25,914 nucleotides of DNA from Candidatus Uhrbacteria bacterium (GTDB lineage: Bacteria > Patescibacteriota > Patescibacteriia > UBA9934). The notes under the pieces were generated by a model. That model was not told the DNA's origin. It was given only the letters and a program-made list of their open reading frames with translations, and searched no databases. Made by a program: the position numbers and the translations under genes. Every line of letters begins with the position of its first letter. Within the stretch, counting starts at the first letter, position 1. This document shows positions 1 to 6,053 of the stretch, piece after piece. The stretch is taken from NCBI GenBank assembly GCA_003453595.1, contig DMOG01000029.1, positions 1 through 25,914 on the forward strand. The letters run 5' to 3'.

Positions 1-31
1 GGAGGAATTAAGCAACAAAGCCGGTCAAAAC

Positions 32-61
32 TGTGAATTTTAAGTACAGTGTAGGTATAAT
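32..61 (+). promoter_or_regulatory. Probable promoter of the slipin gene
   Basis: A perfect TATAAT -10 box lies at 56-61, with a weak TGTGAA -35-like element at 32-37 (18-bp spacer). Transcription would start near 68, leaving a leader of about 60 nt that contains the hairpin at 89-128. Confidence 0.5.
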
Positions 62-88
62 TAATTCTAGCAAGAATCGAATTGCCGG

Positions 89-128
89 ATCCCTAATTGG
101 GACCCGTCAGACGGGTCAAGCTAGGGAT
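89..128 (+). promoter_or_regulatory. Leader hairpin covering the slipin ribosome site and start
   Basis: An outer 7-bp stem pairs ATCCCTA (89-95) with TAGGGAT (122-128). An inner 7-bp stem pairs GACCCGT (101-107) with ACGGGTC (111-117) around a CAG loop. The 3' arm of the outer stem contains the purine-rich AGGG and the first two bases of the ATG at 127, so the folded leader would hide the translation start. This is seen directly in the sequence; a regulatory role is inferred. Confidence 0.55.
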
Positions 129-900
129 GACAAATCATATTTCTATGGGATATCCAATTTTTGTCATTGTTCTGTTTATTCTTATTGTCTGCATTCGACA
201 GGTTAACCAGGGACACATTGGTGTGAAGTATCGTCTTGGTAAGTACATTGGCATGCGTCAGCCAGGTTGGCGGATTGTGATTCCTGTTTTTGAGAGCATG
301 AAAAAAGTCGACATTCGTGTTAAAGCAGTTGATGTGCCTGATCAAGAAGCAATCACCAAGGACAATATCAGTGCTCGCATTAATGCCGTTATCTATTACC
401 GAGTATCGGACGCTGACAAAGCAGTTAACATTGTTGAGGATTTCCGCTATGCGGTTAGTCAGTTGGCGCAGACAACAATGCGAAATGTGGTTGGAGAGCT
501 TGAGCTTGATCAGTTGCTCTCAGAGCGTGAGTCAGCTAGTTCCAGAATTCGTGACATTGTTGATCAGCTAACAGATCCTTGGGGAATTAAGGTAGAAAAT
601 GTTGAGCTTAAGGATATTACTTTGCCAGAAGAGATGAAGCGCGTAATTGGAAAACAGGCAGAAGCAGAGCGTGAGCGACGATCGGTTGTGATCAAAGCTC
701 AAGGTGAGGTTGAGGCAGCTACCAACCTTAGTCAGGCGGCTGCTATGCTTTCGGCAAATCCAGGAGCTTTGCACTTGCGAACACTAAGCACACTTAACGA
801 CCTTTCATCAGACCAATCAAACACAGTAATTTTTGCAGTTCCACTTGAAATCTTGCGCGCATTTGATGGGATGGCTGATAAGGGGAAGAGTAAGGAGTAA
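127..900 (+). CDS. Slipin-family SPFH (stomatin-like) membrane protein
   Basis: Stomatin/prohibitin-like protein of about 257 aa. Residues about 7-27 form one hydrophobic membrane segment. The SPFH domain follows, with landmarks typical of slipins: GVKYRLGKYIG, PGWRIVIPVF, a KKVDIR strand, SQLAQTTMRNVVGELELDQLLSERE, DPWGIKVENVELKDI and QAEAERERR leading into a coiled-coil stretch. It ends in a VIFAVPLE segment. Slipins oligomerise in membrane microdomains and often pair with an NfeD-type protein; none is visible here. ATG 127 was preferred over the TTG at 97, which lies inside the leader hairpin; ATG 145 is also possible but has no better ribosome site. The gene is monocistronic, with its own promoter and terminator. 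Family assignment is firm; the cellular role is not known from sequence. Confidence 0.9.
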   Translation: MTNHISMGYPIFVIVLFILIVCIRQVNQGHIGVKYRLGKYIGMRQPGWRIVIPVFESMKKVDIRVKAVDVPDQEAITKDNISARINAVIYYRVSDADKAVNIVEDFRYAVSQLAQTTMRNVVGELELDQLLSERESASSRIRDIVDQLTDPWGIKVENVELKDITLPEEMKRVIGKQAEAERERRSVVIKAQGEVEAATNLSQAAAMLSANPGALHLRTLSTLNDLSSDQSNTVIFAVPLEILRAFDGMADKGKSKE

Positions 901-917
901 TTGAATTTTATTAAGAA

Positions 918-951
918 AAGAGGCGGTTTCATTGACCGTCTCTTGATTTTT
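918..951 (+). terminator. Intrinsic terminator of the slipin gene
   Basis: A 10-bp stem with one G-U pair joins AAGAGGCGGT (918-927) to ACCGTCTCTT (935-944), followed by GATTTTT. The downstream tRNA promoter's -35 box starts inside its last bases. Confidence 0.8.
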
Positions 952-971
952 CTCCAGATTTAGGATATATT
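943..971 (+). promoter_or_regulatory. Promoter of the two-tRNA unit
   Basis: TTGATT (943-948), an exact 17-bp spacer and TATATT (966-971) form a good sigma70-type promoter. Predicted start is near 978, eight bases before the first tRNA. The -35 box overlaps the end of the slipin terminator stem. Confidence 0.7.
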
Positions 972-985
972 CTTTTCGCAATATC

Positions 986-1060
986 GCCCCCGTAGCTTAA
1001 TGGATAAAGCAGGGCTCTTCTAAGGCCTTGATGTAGGTTCAATTCCTGCCGGGGGTACCA
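986..1060 (+). tRNA. tRNA-Arg (anticodon UCU)
   Basis: A full cloverleaf can be drawn: acceptor GCCCCCG/CGGGGGT (first pair G-U), D stem GCTT/AAGC, anticodon stem GGGCT/GGCCT with two G-U pairs, loop CTTCTAA (anticodon TCT), T arm GTAGG-TTCAATT-CCTGC, discriminator A and an encoded CCA at 1058-1060. It reads AGA codons and is probably co-transcribed with the tRNA-His 17 nt downstream. Confidence 0.93.
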
Positions 1061-1077
1061 GACGATCTTTAAAATAT

Positions 1078-1153
1078 GGCGGCCATGGTGAAACGGTTAT
1101 CACAGGGGTTTGTGGTACCTCTATTACGGGTTCGATTCCCGTTGGCCGCCCCA
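1078..1153 (+). tRNA. tRNA-His (anticodon GUG)
   Basis: The acceptor helix has eight pairs when G1078 is taken as the extra G-1 and C1150 as discriminator C73, the hallmark of tRNA-His; CCA is encoded at 1151-1153. D stem GTGA/TCAC, anticodon stem GGGGT/ACCTC, loop TTGTGGT (anticodon GTG), and T arm ACGGG-TTCGATT-CCCGT. Encoding G-1 means no post-transcriptional G addition is needed, as in most bacteria. Confidence 0.95.
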
Positions 1154-1158
1154 TGAAA

Positions 1159-1184
1159 AAATCTCCCTAGCGGAGGTTTTTTTG
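1159..1184 (+). terminator. Terminator of the tRNA unit
   Basis: AATCTCC and GGAGGTT pair (one G-U) around a CTAGC loop and run into TTTTTTGTTTT. It lies immediately after tRNA-His. Confidence 0.75.
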
Positions 1185-1227
1185 TTTTAAAAACAGAACC
1201 AGCCGTCTTGCTAGGGAGAACGGCTGG
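1185..1227 (-). terminator. Terminator of the minus-strand GC-rich gene
   Basis: A perfect 8-bp stem joins CCAGCCGT (1199-1206) and ACGGCTGG (1220-1227). On the minus strand it is followed by TTCTGTTTTT. A perfect inverted repeat CGATCGA-TG-TCGATCG at 1240-1255 lies between this and the stop codon. Confidence 0.8.
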
Positions 1228-1272
1228 AGGGCGCTGGGGCGATCGATGTCGATCGTTCCAGTAGAGGGGGTT

Positions 1273-1728
1273 CTAGTGGCGCCGGCTGGCGAGCCAGTCG
1301 GCTTGTTCGGCCTCATAGCGTTCATTTTCGGCGTAAGCGAGCTCACCGGCGATGAGCTCAAGGTCGGAGCGCCACTGCGAGCTCTCGAGGGTGTTGTCGC
1401 TCTCCTCCAGAGCGATCCAGACCTCGTCGAACTCTCGCTTGGCGAAGCGCAGGCGAAAGATCGCCTTGGGGGTGAACTGGTGACGGGCCGTGCGACCAGC
1501 CTTGCCACCGATGTTCACGAGGAACTTGAGTCGCTTGAGCGTGTGCATCACCAGTGCGTTGACCTTGCCGACGCCGATGCCCTGGCGCACGCCGTTGGCG
1601 AGCAGCAGGATCGCTGCCTCCGCCGGCGTCACCAGGATGATGACGATCACCTTGTCCGGGCTCTCCTCCGCGTAGTCGCGGAGCTGGAACTGAGTCATGC
1701 TTTTGATGAATGGACCGATGTTCTGCAC
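1273..1728 (-). CDS. Unknown GC-rich orphan protein, 151 aa
   Basis: No family was recognised. The GTG at 1728 is chosen because a strong Shine-Dalgarno AAGGAGGA (1744-1737) lies 8 nt upstream; a later ATG begins at MTQFQLRDY. The N-terminal third holds a beta-strand-like VIVIILV and an Ala/Leu-rich helix. The middle is basic (GGKAGRTARHQF), and the C-terminal third is acidic and helical (EFDEVW, ALEESDN, ELAYAENERYEAEQADW). No signal peptide or convincing transmembrane segment is seen. By hand count one coding line (1381-1440) is 60% G+C, against 40% in the exonuclease gene nearby. The gene is monocistronic with its own terminator. Large overlapping frames on the opposite strand lack a ribosome site and are considered shadows. 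Confidence 0.7.
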   Translation of the reverse strand: MQNIGPFIKSMTQFQLRDYAEESPDKVIVIILVTPAEAAILLLANGVRQGIGVGKVNALVMHTLKRLKFLVNIGGKAGRTARHQFTPKAIFRLRFAKREFDEVWIALEESDNTLESSQWRSDLELIAGELAYAENERYEAEQADWLASRRH

Positions 1729-1782
1729 GGCGAGTATCCTCCTTCGACGAACTGATGTCGCCTGCGGGATGCAGGTCAGCGG

Positions 1783-1811
1783 ACAGTGCCATATTTTTAA
1801 CAATTAGTCAA
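1783..1811 (-). promoter_or_regulatory. Probable promoter of the GC-rich minus-strand gene
   Basis: Reading the minus strand: TTGACT (1811-1806), a 17-bp spacer, then an extended -10 TGG-CACTGT (hexamer 1788-1783). Transcription would start near 1776, giving a leader of about 48 nt with the Shine-Dalgarno. The -10 hexamer itself is weak. Confidence 0.45.
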
Positions 1812-1842
1812 TATATGGGCGTATACATATATGGGCGTATAC
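1811..1842 (+). repeat. Perfect 16-bp tandem repeat between divergent promoters
   Basis: ATATATGGGCGTATAC occurs twice head to tail (1811-1826 and 1827-1842). Each unit ends in the palindrome GTATAC. The pair sits between the minus-strand promoter (-35 at 1806-1811) and the plus-strand -10 box at 1855-1860, and would overlap the -35 region of the NUDIX gene. The position fits an operator, but no cognate regulator is evident. Confidence 0.7.
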
Positions 1843-1854
1843 TAGCTTTTGCAG

Positions 1855-1860
1855 TACAAT
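1855..1860 (+). promoter_or_regulatory. -10 box of the NUDIX-xth operon (leaderless start)
   Basis: TACAAT ends 8 nt before the ATG at 1869, so the transcript would begin about 2 nt ahead of the start codon. No Shine-Dalgarno precedes the ATG. No clear -35 box is seen. Confidence 0.5.
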
Positions 1861-1868
1861 ATTGATAT

Positions 1869-2297
1869 ATGAAAAAAGGTGTTGATTATACTGGGGTGTG
1901 TGTGGTGTTTTATTGCCATGATGGCCAGGGAAAAGTCCTGATGCACAAGCGATCAAACAAGTGTCGTGATGAGCATGGGTGTTGGGATATTGGTGGAGGT
2001 GGGGCAGAGTTTGGTGAGAAGATTCTTGATAGCGTGCGCAGGGAAATTGTTGAAGAGTATGGCGCAGAACCGATTGAGATTGAACATCTTGGATATCGCG
2101 ATGTGCATCGAGAACATAAGGGTGAGCAAACCCATTGGATTGCACTTGATTTCAAAGTTCTCGTTGATCCTTTGAGAGTAAAGAATGCCGAACCAGAAAA
2201 GATACAGGAGCTTGGTTGGTTTACCATGGATTCGATTCCGAATCCCATACATTCACAACTTGGAACATTTTTTGAAAATTATAAAGATCGATTTTGA
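1869..2297 (+). CDS. NUDIX hydrolase
   Basis: A 142-aa protein with a complete Nudix box (G-x5-E-x7-RE-I-x-EE-x-G-A) running from the GGGAEFGE segment to RREIVEEYGA, at residues about 39-62. This motif binds the divalent metal and cleaves nucleoside diphosphates linked to another group. The beta strand GVCVVFYCHDGQGKVLMHKR before the box and ELGWFTMDSIP after it are typical of the MutT-like fold, close to housecleaning (d)NTP pyrophosphatases or ADP-ribose hydrolases; the substrate cannot be fixed from sequence. The stop is one base upstream of the exonuclease III start, so the two genes are probably translated from one message and may both serve nucleotide or DNA damage control. No Shine-Dalgarno is present; the start appears leaderless. 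Confidence 0.92.
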   Translation: MKKGVDYTGVCVVFYCHDGQGKVLMHKRSNKCRDEHGCWDIGGGGAEFGEKILDSVRREIVEEYGAEPIEIEHLGYRDVHREHKGEQTHWIALDFKVLVDPLRVKNAEPEKIQELGWFTMDSIPNPIHSQLGTFFENYKDRF

Positions 2298-2298
2298 T

Positions 2299-3084
2299 AT
2301 GTCTAAAAAATATCCCTTGCTTGTTTCTTGGAATGTTAACGGAATTCGGTCGGTTATGAAAAAGGGGTTTTTGGATTGGTTGAATAAAGCTAAGCCAGAT
2401 ATTGTTTGTTTGCAAGAGATCAAGGCCAAGCCTGGTCAATTAACTGATGAGATTTTGCATCCAGACGGTTATACTGGGATTTGGAATAGTGCGGATCGAA
2501 AAGGTTATAGTGGAGTTGCGACTTTGGTTAAGGGCAAACCGCTTATGCAAATCTCAAATTTTGGAGAAAAGATTTTGGATGAGGAAGGTCGGATTATTTT
2601 AACAGAACACAAAGATTTTTATTTATTTAATGTTTATTTTCCAAACGGCGCGCGCGACGCTGGGCGACTTGATTATAAGATTAAGTTTTACAAACGCTTT
2701 TATGAGTTGCTCGATGAGTATGCGGGCAAGAAGCCAGTCATGATTTGTGGAGATTTCAATACTGCTCATCACGAAATTGACATTGCTCGGCCAAAAGCAA
2801 ACGAGACTCGATCAGGCTTTTTGCCAATGGAACGCAAGTGGCTTGATAAACTGGAAGACAAAGGCTACATCGACACATTTCGATTCAAGTATCCAAAGAA
2901 GCGTGATATCTATTCCTGGTGGGATGTAATCACCCACGCCCGTGAGCGAAATGTTGGTTGGAGAATAGATTATTTCTGGGCAGATAAGCGACTAAAATTA
3001 AAAATCAAAGATGCGATGGTTATGTCAGATGTTCTCGGGTCAGACCATTGCCCTATTGCGATTAAGATTGATGCGAGGTTGTAG
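2299..3084 (+). CDS. xth: Exonuclease III / AP endonuclease (ExoIII family)
   Basis: A 261-aa Mg-dependent phosphodiesterase for abasic-site incision and 3' end clean-up in base excision repair. Family motifs appear in order: SWNVNGIRS near the N-terminus, LQEIK with the metal-binding Glu, GYSGVA, NVYFPNG, GDFNTAHHEIDIARP with the catalytic Asp/Asn, GFLPMERKW, YSWWD, RNVGWRIDY and the final GSDHCPI with the catalytic Asp-His. Length matches the family. The ATG at 2299 is one base after the NUDIX stop and gives the canonical N-terminus. A longer in-frame reading from 2185 runs inside the NUDIX gene and is rejected. No strong ribosome site is present, so translational coupling to the NUDIX gene is likely. 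Confidence 0.95.
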   Translation: MSKKYPLLVSWNVNGIRSVMKKGFLDWLNKAKPDIVCLQEIKAKPGQLTDEILHPDGYTGIWNSADRKGYSGVATLVKGKPLMQISNFGEKILDEEGRIILTEHKDFYLFNVYFPNGARDAGRLDYKIKFYKRFYELLDEYAGKKPVMICGDFNTAHHEIDIARPKANETRSGFLPMERKWLDKLEDKGYIDTFRFKYPKKRDIYSWWDVITHARERNVGWRIDYFWADKRLKLKIKDAMVMSDVLGSDHCPIAIKIDARL

Positions 3085-3123
3085 CACCTATAAGACTGGT
3101 AGGACTGGTAAGATAAATGCATA

Positions 3124-3150
3124 AAACCCCGGGTCTGTGACTCGGGGTTT
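3124..3150. terminator. Convergent bidirectional terminator between xth and gpmI
   Basis: A perfect 8-bp stem joins AAACCCCG (3124-3131) and CGGGGTTT (3143-3150), with A/T tracts inside both arms. It lies between two genes that end head to head. Just upstream, the 7-mer ACTGGTA is directly repeated (about 3094-3110). Confidence 0.75.
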
Positions 3151-3182
3151 GATGTTGCGGGATTAGTTTTTTGGAAACAAGG

Positions 3183-4751
3183 TTAAATAAGTGGCGTTCC
3201 TGTCATCTCCTCTGGGATTGAAAGCGTTACGGCTTTGAGGACTGTCGGTGCCACATCTGCCAAAATTCCGATTGGTGCTTGCAGGTGTAGGTTTTCGTGG
3301 GTCACTTCCGTATTGCGAAGTTCTTTGAATCGTTCGCCAATTAAGATAAAAGGCACTGGGTAGTTGTTGTGTTCTTTATCAACCCGTCCTGTTACTGGGT
3401 GCACAAGTTCTTCAGCGTTTCCATGATCCCCTACTACAAAGGCTTGTCCGCCAAGCTCGAGAATTTTATCAACAACTTGTTTAAGGGCGCTGTCTGTTGC
3501 CTCAACTGCTTTTTTTGATGCTTCCAGGTTTCCGGTGTGGCCAACCATGTCGGGGTTGGCGTAGTTAATAATGTAAAAGTCGTGTTTTTGACCCTCCAGC
3601 GACTCAAGAATTTTATCAGTAACAAGCTGGGCTGACATGGCTGGTTGGGCGTCATAGCTGACAACTGATGGTGACGGAATAAGCTCACGATCTTCAAGAG
3701 TAAACGGAGCTTCGGTCATGCCATTGATGAAAAATGTGACATGCGCGTATTTCTCGGTTTCGGCAATGTGCAATTGTTTTAGCCCAGCATCAGAAACAAC
3801 TTTTGCTAGTGGATTAGCTATCAACTCAGGATCAAACAGCACATCTACTGACAATCCTTTTTCATACTCAGTAAATGTCAGAACATGAAGATTCTCCTGT
3901 TGAACGCGATTGAATTTGTCAAATTGAGTGTCAACAATGGCGTGAGTAAGCTCTCGGGCGCGGTCGGCGCGGAAGTTAAAAAAGATGATCGCGTCCCCTT
4001 TTTCAAAAATTGCCAAAGGACTTCCCTTTTTGTCAGACACAACGATTGGTTCAAGCTCTTCATCAAAAATTTGATTTGCATATGAAGCCTGGACTGCTTC
4101 TATCGGACTCTGAGTGACGCTCGACGCCTGGCCCAGGGCGATGGCATTGTAGGCTTGAGCAATTCTGTCCCAATTATTATTTCGATCCATGGCTAACTTA
4201 CGGCCACAAACCGTGGCTACTCCGGCAATTTTTTGTTTTTCACAAGTTGCCAGGAGTTCTGTTAGAAATTGCGCTCCTAGATCTTTTTGCGTATCACGAC
4301 CATCCAAAAATGCATGGATATAAGTTTTTTTGTGAAGTTTATTTTTGTGCGACCACTCTAGAACTGCGTCTAGATGTCGACTGTGGGAGTGAACTCCGCC
4401 ATTTCCAATAAGTCCCAATACATGAAGTTTTCCGCCAGTTTCTTTTAAATGATTTTTAACTGCCTTTAGTTTTTCAGATGCAAAAAAAGCTCCAGACTCA
4501 ATCGCTTGATCAATCCGGGGCAGGCTTTGATAACTTAAAATTCCCGAGCCAATAGTTAGATGTCCGACTTCCGAGTTCCCTACTTCGCCTTCTGGCAGTC
4601 CAACATTAATTCCTGAGGCATAGAGCAAGTGCGTCGGATATATATTGATTAGCGAATCAATAAATGGAGTTTGTGCAGTCCAAATCGCGTTTGAGTCAGA
4701 GGGTGGAGCAATACCAAAACCATCAAGAATGATTAAAGCTGTAGGTTTCAT
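3183..4751 (-). CDS. gpmI: 2,3-bisphosphoglycerate-independent phosphoglycerate mutase
   Basis: A 522-aa dimanganese enzyme converting 3-phosphoglycerate to 2-phosphoglycerate in glycolysis. Motifs in order: LIILDGFG with the first metal ligand Asp; GEVGNSEVGH containing the phosphoryl-accepting Ser; GGVHSH; HAFLDGRDT; GRKLAMDRNNNWDR (the usual GRYYAMDRD motif with two changes, K-L for Y-Y); FFNFRADRARE; YANPDMVGHTG; VVGDHGNAEE; and EHNNYPVPF. Length is normal for the family. The ATG at 4751 overlaps the stop of the upstream 75-aa gene in an ATGA arrangement, which settles the start and implies coupled translation. Confidence 0.97.
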   Translation of the reverse strand: MKPTALIILDGFGIAPPSDSNAIWTAQTPFIDSLINIYPTHLLYASGINVGLPEGEVGNSEVGHLTIGSGILSYQSLPRIDQAIESGAFFASEKLKAVKNHLKETGGKLHVLGLIGNGGVHSHSRHLDAVLEWSHKNKLHKKTYIHAFLDGRDTQKDLGAQFLTELLATCEKQKIAGVATVCGRKLAMDRNNNWDRIAQAYNAIALGQASSVTQSPIEAVQASYANQIFDEELEPIVVSDKKGSPLAIFEKGDAIIFFNFRADRARELTHAIVDTQFDKFNRVQQENLHVLTFTEYEKGLSVDVLFDPELIANPLAKVVSDAGLKQLHIAETEKYAHVTFFINGMTEAPFTLEDRELIPSPSVVSYDAQPAMSAQLVTDKILESLEGQKHDFYIINYANPDMVGHTGNLEASKKAVEATDSALKQVVDKILELGGQAFVVGDHGNAEELVHPVTGRVDKEHNNYPVPFILIGERFKELRNTEVTHENLHLQAPIGILADVAPTVLKAVTLSIPEEMTGTPLI

Positions 4752-4975
4752 AGGCAAGATTCAAATTGTCGTTTTATTTCGTCCTCAAGTTCTGCAATTC
4801 CTTCTTCTATTTGATGTTTTCTATATTCATCAGCCTCAGTTTCCAGATTTACAACATGCATGTTGCGGTCATAAATCAGATCAGTAATAAGGGGCAAGAG
4901 CTTAGCTTTTTTGTCAGCGTCAGTGACGCCATACTCGGCAAAGTATTGTTCAAGTGATTTTTGAGTAGGGGTCAT
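4748..4975 (-). CDS. Small helical protein upstream of gpmI, 75 aa
   Basis: No family was recognised. The protein is rich in Glu, Lys and Leu. A predicted helix (QKSLEQYFAEYG) is followed by KKAKLLPLITDLIYDR and a long acidic helix ending in EEGIAELEDEIKRQFESCL, likely a coiled coil. There is no signal or membrane segment. It ends in an ATGA overlap with gpmI, which strongly supports it as a real gene. The ATG at 4975 has no Shine-Dalgarno and no clear promoter directly ahead. A cytosolic partner or assembly role is possible but not shown. Confidence 0.65.
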   Translation of the reverse strand: MTPTQKSLEQYFAEYGVTDADKKAKLLPLITDLIYDRNMHVVNLETEADEYRKHQIEEGIAELEDEIKRQFESCL

Positions 4976-5186
4976 AAAAAGGGTTTAAAAGTTTGCAGGG
5001 CTTAATGAGGTAGAAGTGGTAGAAAAGGCCTTGTTCCATCTCGACGATAGGAGAGATCTTTTCGAGAAGATCCTTCCTGTCGTTGGGGTGGGAATAATGT
5101 GATTTAAGTTGTTGACTCCGGAATAAACAGTTTAAACAATTTTCACACTTTAAACATTCCCGTACGGGTTCTTTGAGCATTTCCAA
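4950..5186 (-). CDS. Possible Cys-rich small ORF bridging trmB-like and 75-aa genes
   Basis: A 78-codon frame fills the 174-bp gap between the TrmB-like gene and the 75-aa gene, overlapping the former by 37 nt and the latter by 26 nt. It carries C-x2-C-x2-C-x2-C near its N-terminus and one later Cys, which could bind zinc or a cluster. Against it: the start has no good ribosome site, and the Cys codons coincide with a DNA-level repeat (TGTTTAAAsTGT), so the motif may be a by-product of regulatory DNA. Treat as doubtful. Confidence 0.22.
   Translation of the reverse strand: MEMLKEPVRECLKCENCLNCLFRSQQLKSHYSHPNDRKDLLEKISPIVEMEQGLFYHFYLIKPCKLLNPFYDPYSKIT
5043..5084 (-). other. Long imperfect hairpin in the trmB-downstream gap
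   Basis: ACGATAGGAGAGATCTT (5044-5060) pairs with AAGATCCTTCCTGTCGT (5067-5083) around a 6-nt loop, with one A-C mismatch and two G-U pairs. There is no U tract on either strand, so it is not a standard terminator. It lies between the TrmB-like gene and the 75-aa gene. Confidence 0.6.
5127..5156 (-). repeat. Two 12-bp direct repeats at the end of the TrmB-like gene
   Basis: ACAGTTTAAACA (5127-5138) and ACACTTTAAACA (5145-5156) are spaced 18 bp start to start, about 1.7 helical turns. The second copy contains the TrmB-like gene's TAA stop. They could be protein-binding sites ahead of the downstream genes. Confidence 0.45.
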
Positions 5187-5914
5187 AGAAGGTCGAACAT
5201 TGTTTTAAAGGTGATGGCAACATCCCCGCTAGTCATGATTATCATAGCGTTTTCACGCCGAGTTGTCATGAAGGCGACCTCTGTGCCGAATTGGATTAGG
5301 GTTGCCGGAATAAGTGCGTCTTTGGGAAGTAGTCGAGATTCACGCAATTGTTCTTTATCAGAATCAATAATAATTTTAGTTTTATCGCCCTCTACGATAA
5401 TCTGATAGCTTTTAATACCAAGTTCAATTCGTCTGGCAATAATGCTTTCGACAAGATATGGTTCTTTAACATATTCAAGCATGCCTTTTTCATTTGTCAG
5501 GATTCTATATTCTTTCACCCCTGAATTGTAAATTCTTTGCCAAAGTCGTTTAAATCCTTCGGTCCCTTCATAAAACACAACATCAGGGCTTGAGGTGATA
5601 TTTTCGTATAAGACTGTGAGTTCTGGGGAAATTTCATCAAGGGTTTTGTTTCTTTCCTCAAGTTTTCGTTTTAATGAACGCGGGTGTTCGATTGTGAAAA
5701 CAGTTTTTTTCTTATCCTTGCCAGACTTTATAATGCCCGCATTTACGAGTTTATCAAGCATTGGGTAAAGAGTTGTTCTCGGCTGATGAGTTTTTTTAGC
5801 AATTTCAAGGATTGTTGATGGCCCTTTTTGTAAAAGGGCTAAATAAATTTCTGCCTCTTTTTTGGACAGACCATAAGCTTCAAGCCCAGAAAGAAGATGA
5901 TCTAAGTGTCCCAT
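5150..5914 (-). CDS. TrmB-family transcriptional regulator
   Basis: A 254-aa protein. Residues about 5-75 form a winged helix-turn-helix of the TrmB/MarR-like class: GLSKKEAEIYLALLQKGPST, EIAKKTHQPRTTLYPMLDKL (recognition helix) and NAGII followed by a wing. A short coiled coil (KLEERNKTLDEISPELTVLYE) links to a C-terminal effector domain with VVFYEGTEGFKRLW and EYRILTNE, then MTTRRENAMIIMTSGDVAITFKTMFDLLW near the C-terminus, as in TrmB-like proteins common in archaea and CPR bacteria. The second ATG (5914) is chosen because TATAAT at 5928-5923 puts the transcript start at about 5916; the ATG at 5920 would lie inside the promoter. The gene precedes the 75-aa gene and gpmI, so it may control sugar metabolism, but the ligand is unknown. 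Confidence 0.85.
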   Translation of the reverse strand: MGHLDHLLSGLEAYGLSKKEAEIYLALLQKGPSTILEIAKKTHQPRTTLYPMLDKLVNAGIIKSGKDKKKTVFTIEHPRSLKRKLEERNKTLDEISPELTVLYENITSSPDVVFYEGTEGFKRLWQRIYNSGVKEYRILTNEKGMLEYVKEPYLVESIIARRIELGIKSYQIIVEGDKTKIIIDSDKEQLRESRLLPKDALIPATLIQFGTEVAFMTTRRENAMIIMTSGDVAITFKTMFDLLWKCSKNPYGNV

Positions 5915-5922
5915 ACGCATAT

Positions 5923-5928
5923 ATTATA
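5923..5928 (-). promoter_or_regulatory. -10 box of the TrmB-like gene (leaderless start)
   Basis: TATAAT on the minus strand (5928-5923) places the predicted start about 2 nt before the ATG at 5914. No good -35 box is found at the usual distance. Confidence 0.55.
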
Positions 5929-6053
5929 AGAATAGTTGATATGCAAGCGCACGTCAAAAAGTGTCCAAAAAGACGACAGAGGATCTGGGCTGTGGAGTAA
6001 ATATATGGGATTCTAAAAGTGCACAATGGCGTGCGCTCTTAACCGGAGGTTCT

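Noticed and set aside
97..126. TTG start adding ten residues to the slipin
   Set aside because: It lies inside the leader hairpin, has no ribosome site, and the added residues are not slipin-like.
1246..1755. 169-aa plus-strand frame opposite the GC-rich gene
   Set aside because: No ribosome site or promoter; the minus frame has AAGGAGGA, a promoter and a terminator. High G+C makes long antisense frames common.
1811..1842. CRISPR-like array
   Set aside because: The two copies are adjacent with no spacer.
2185..2298. N-terminal extension of exonuclease III inside the NUDIX gene
   Set aside because: The canonical ExoIII N-terminus begins at ATG 2299; the extension is the NUDIX coding sequence in another frame.
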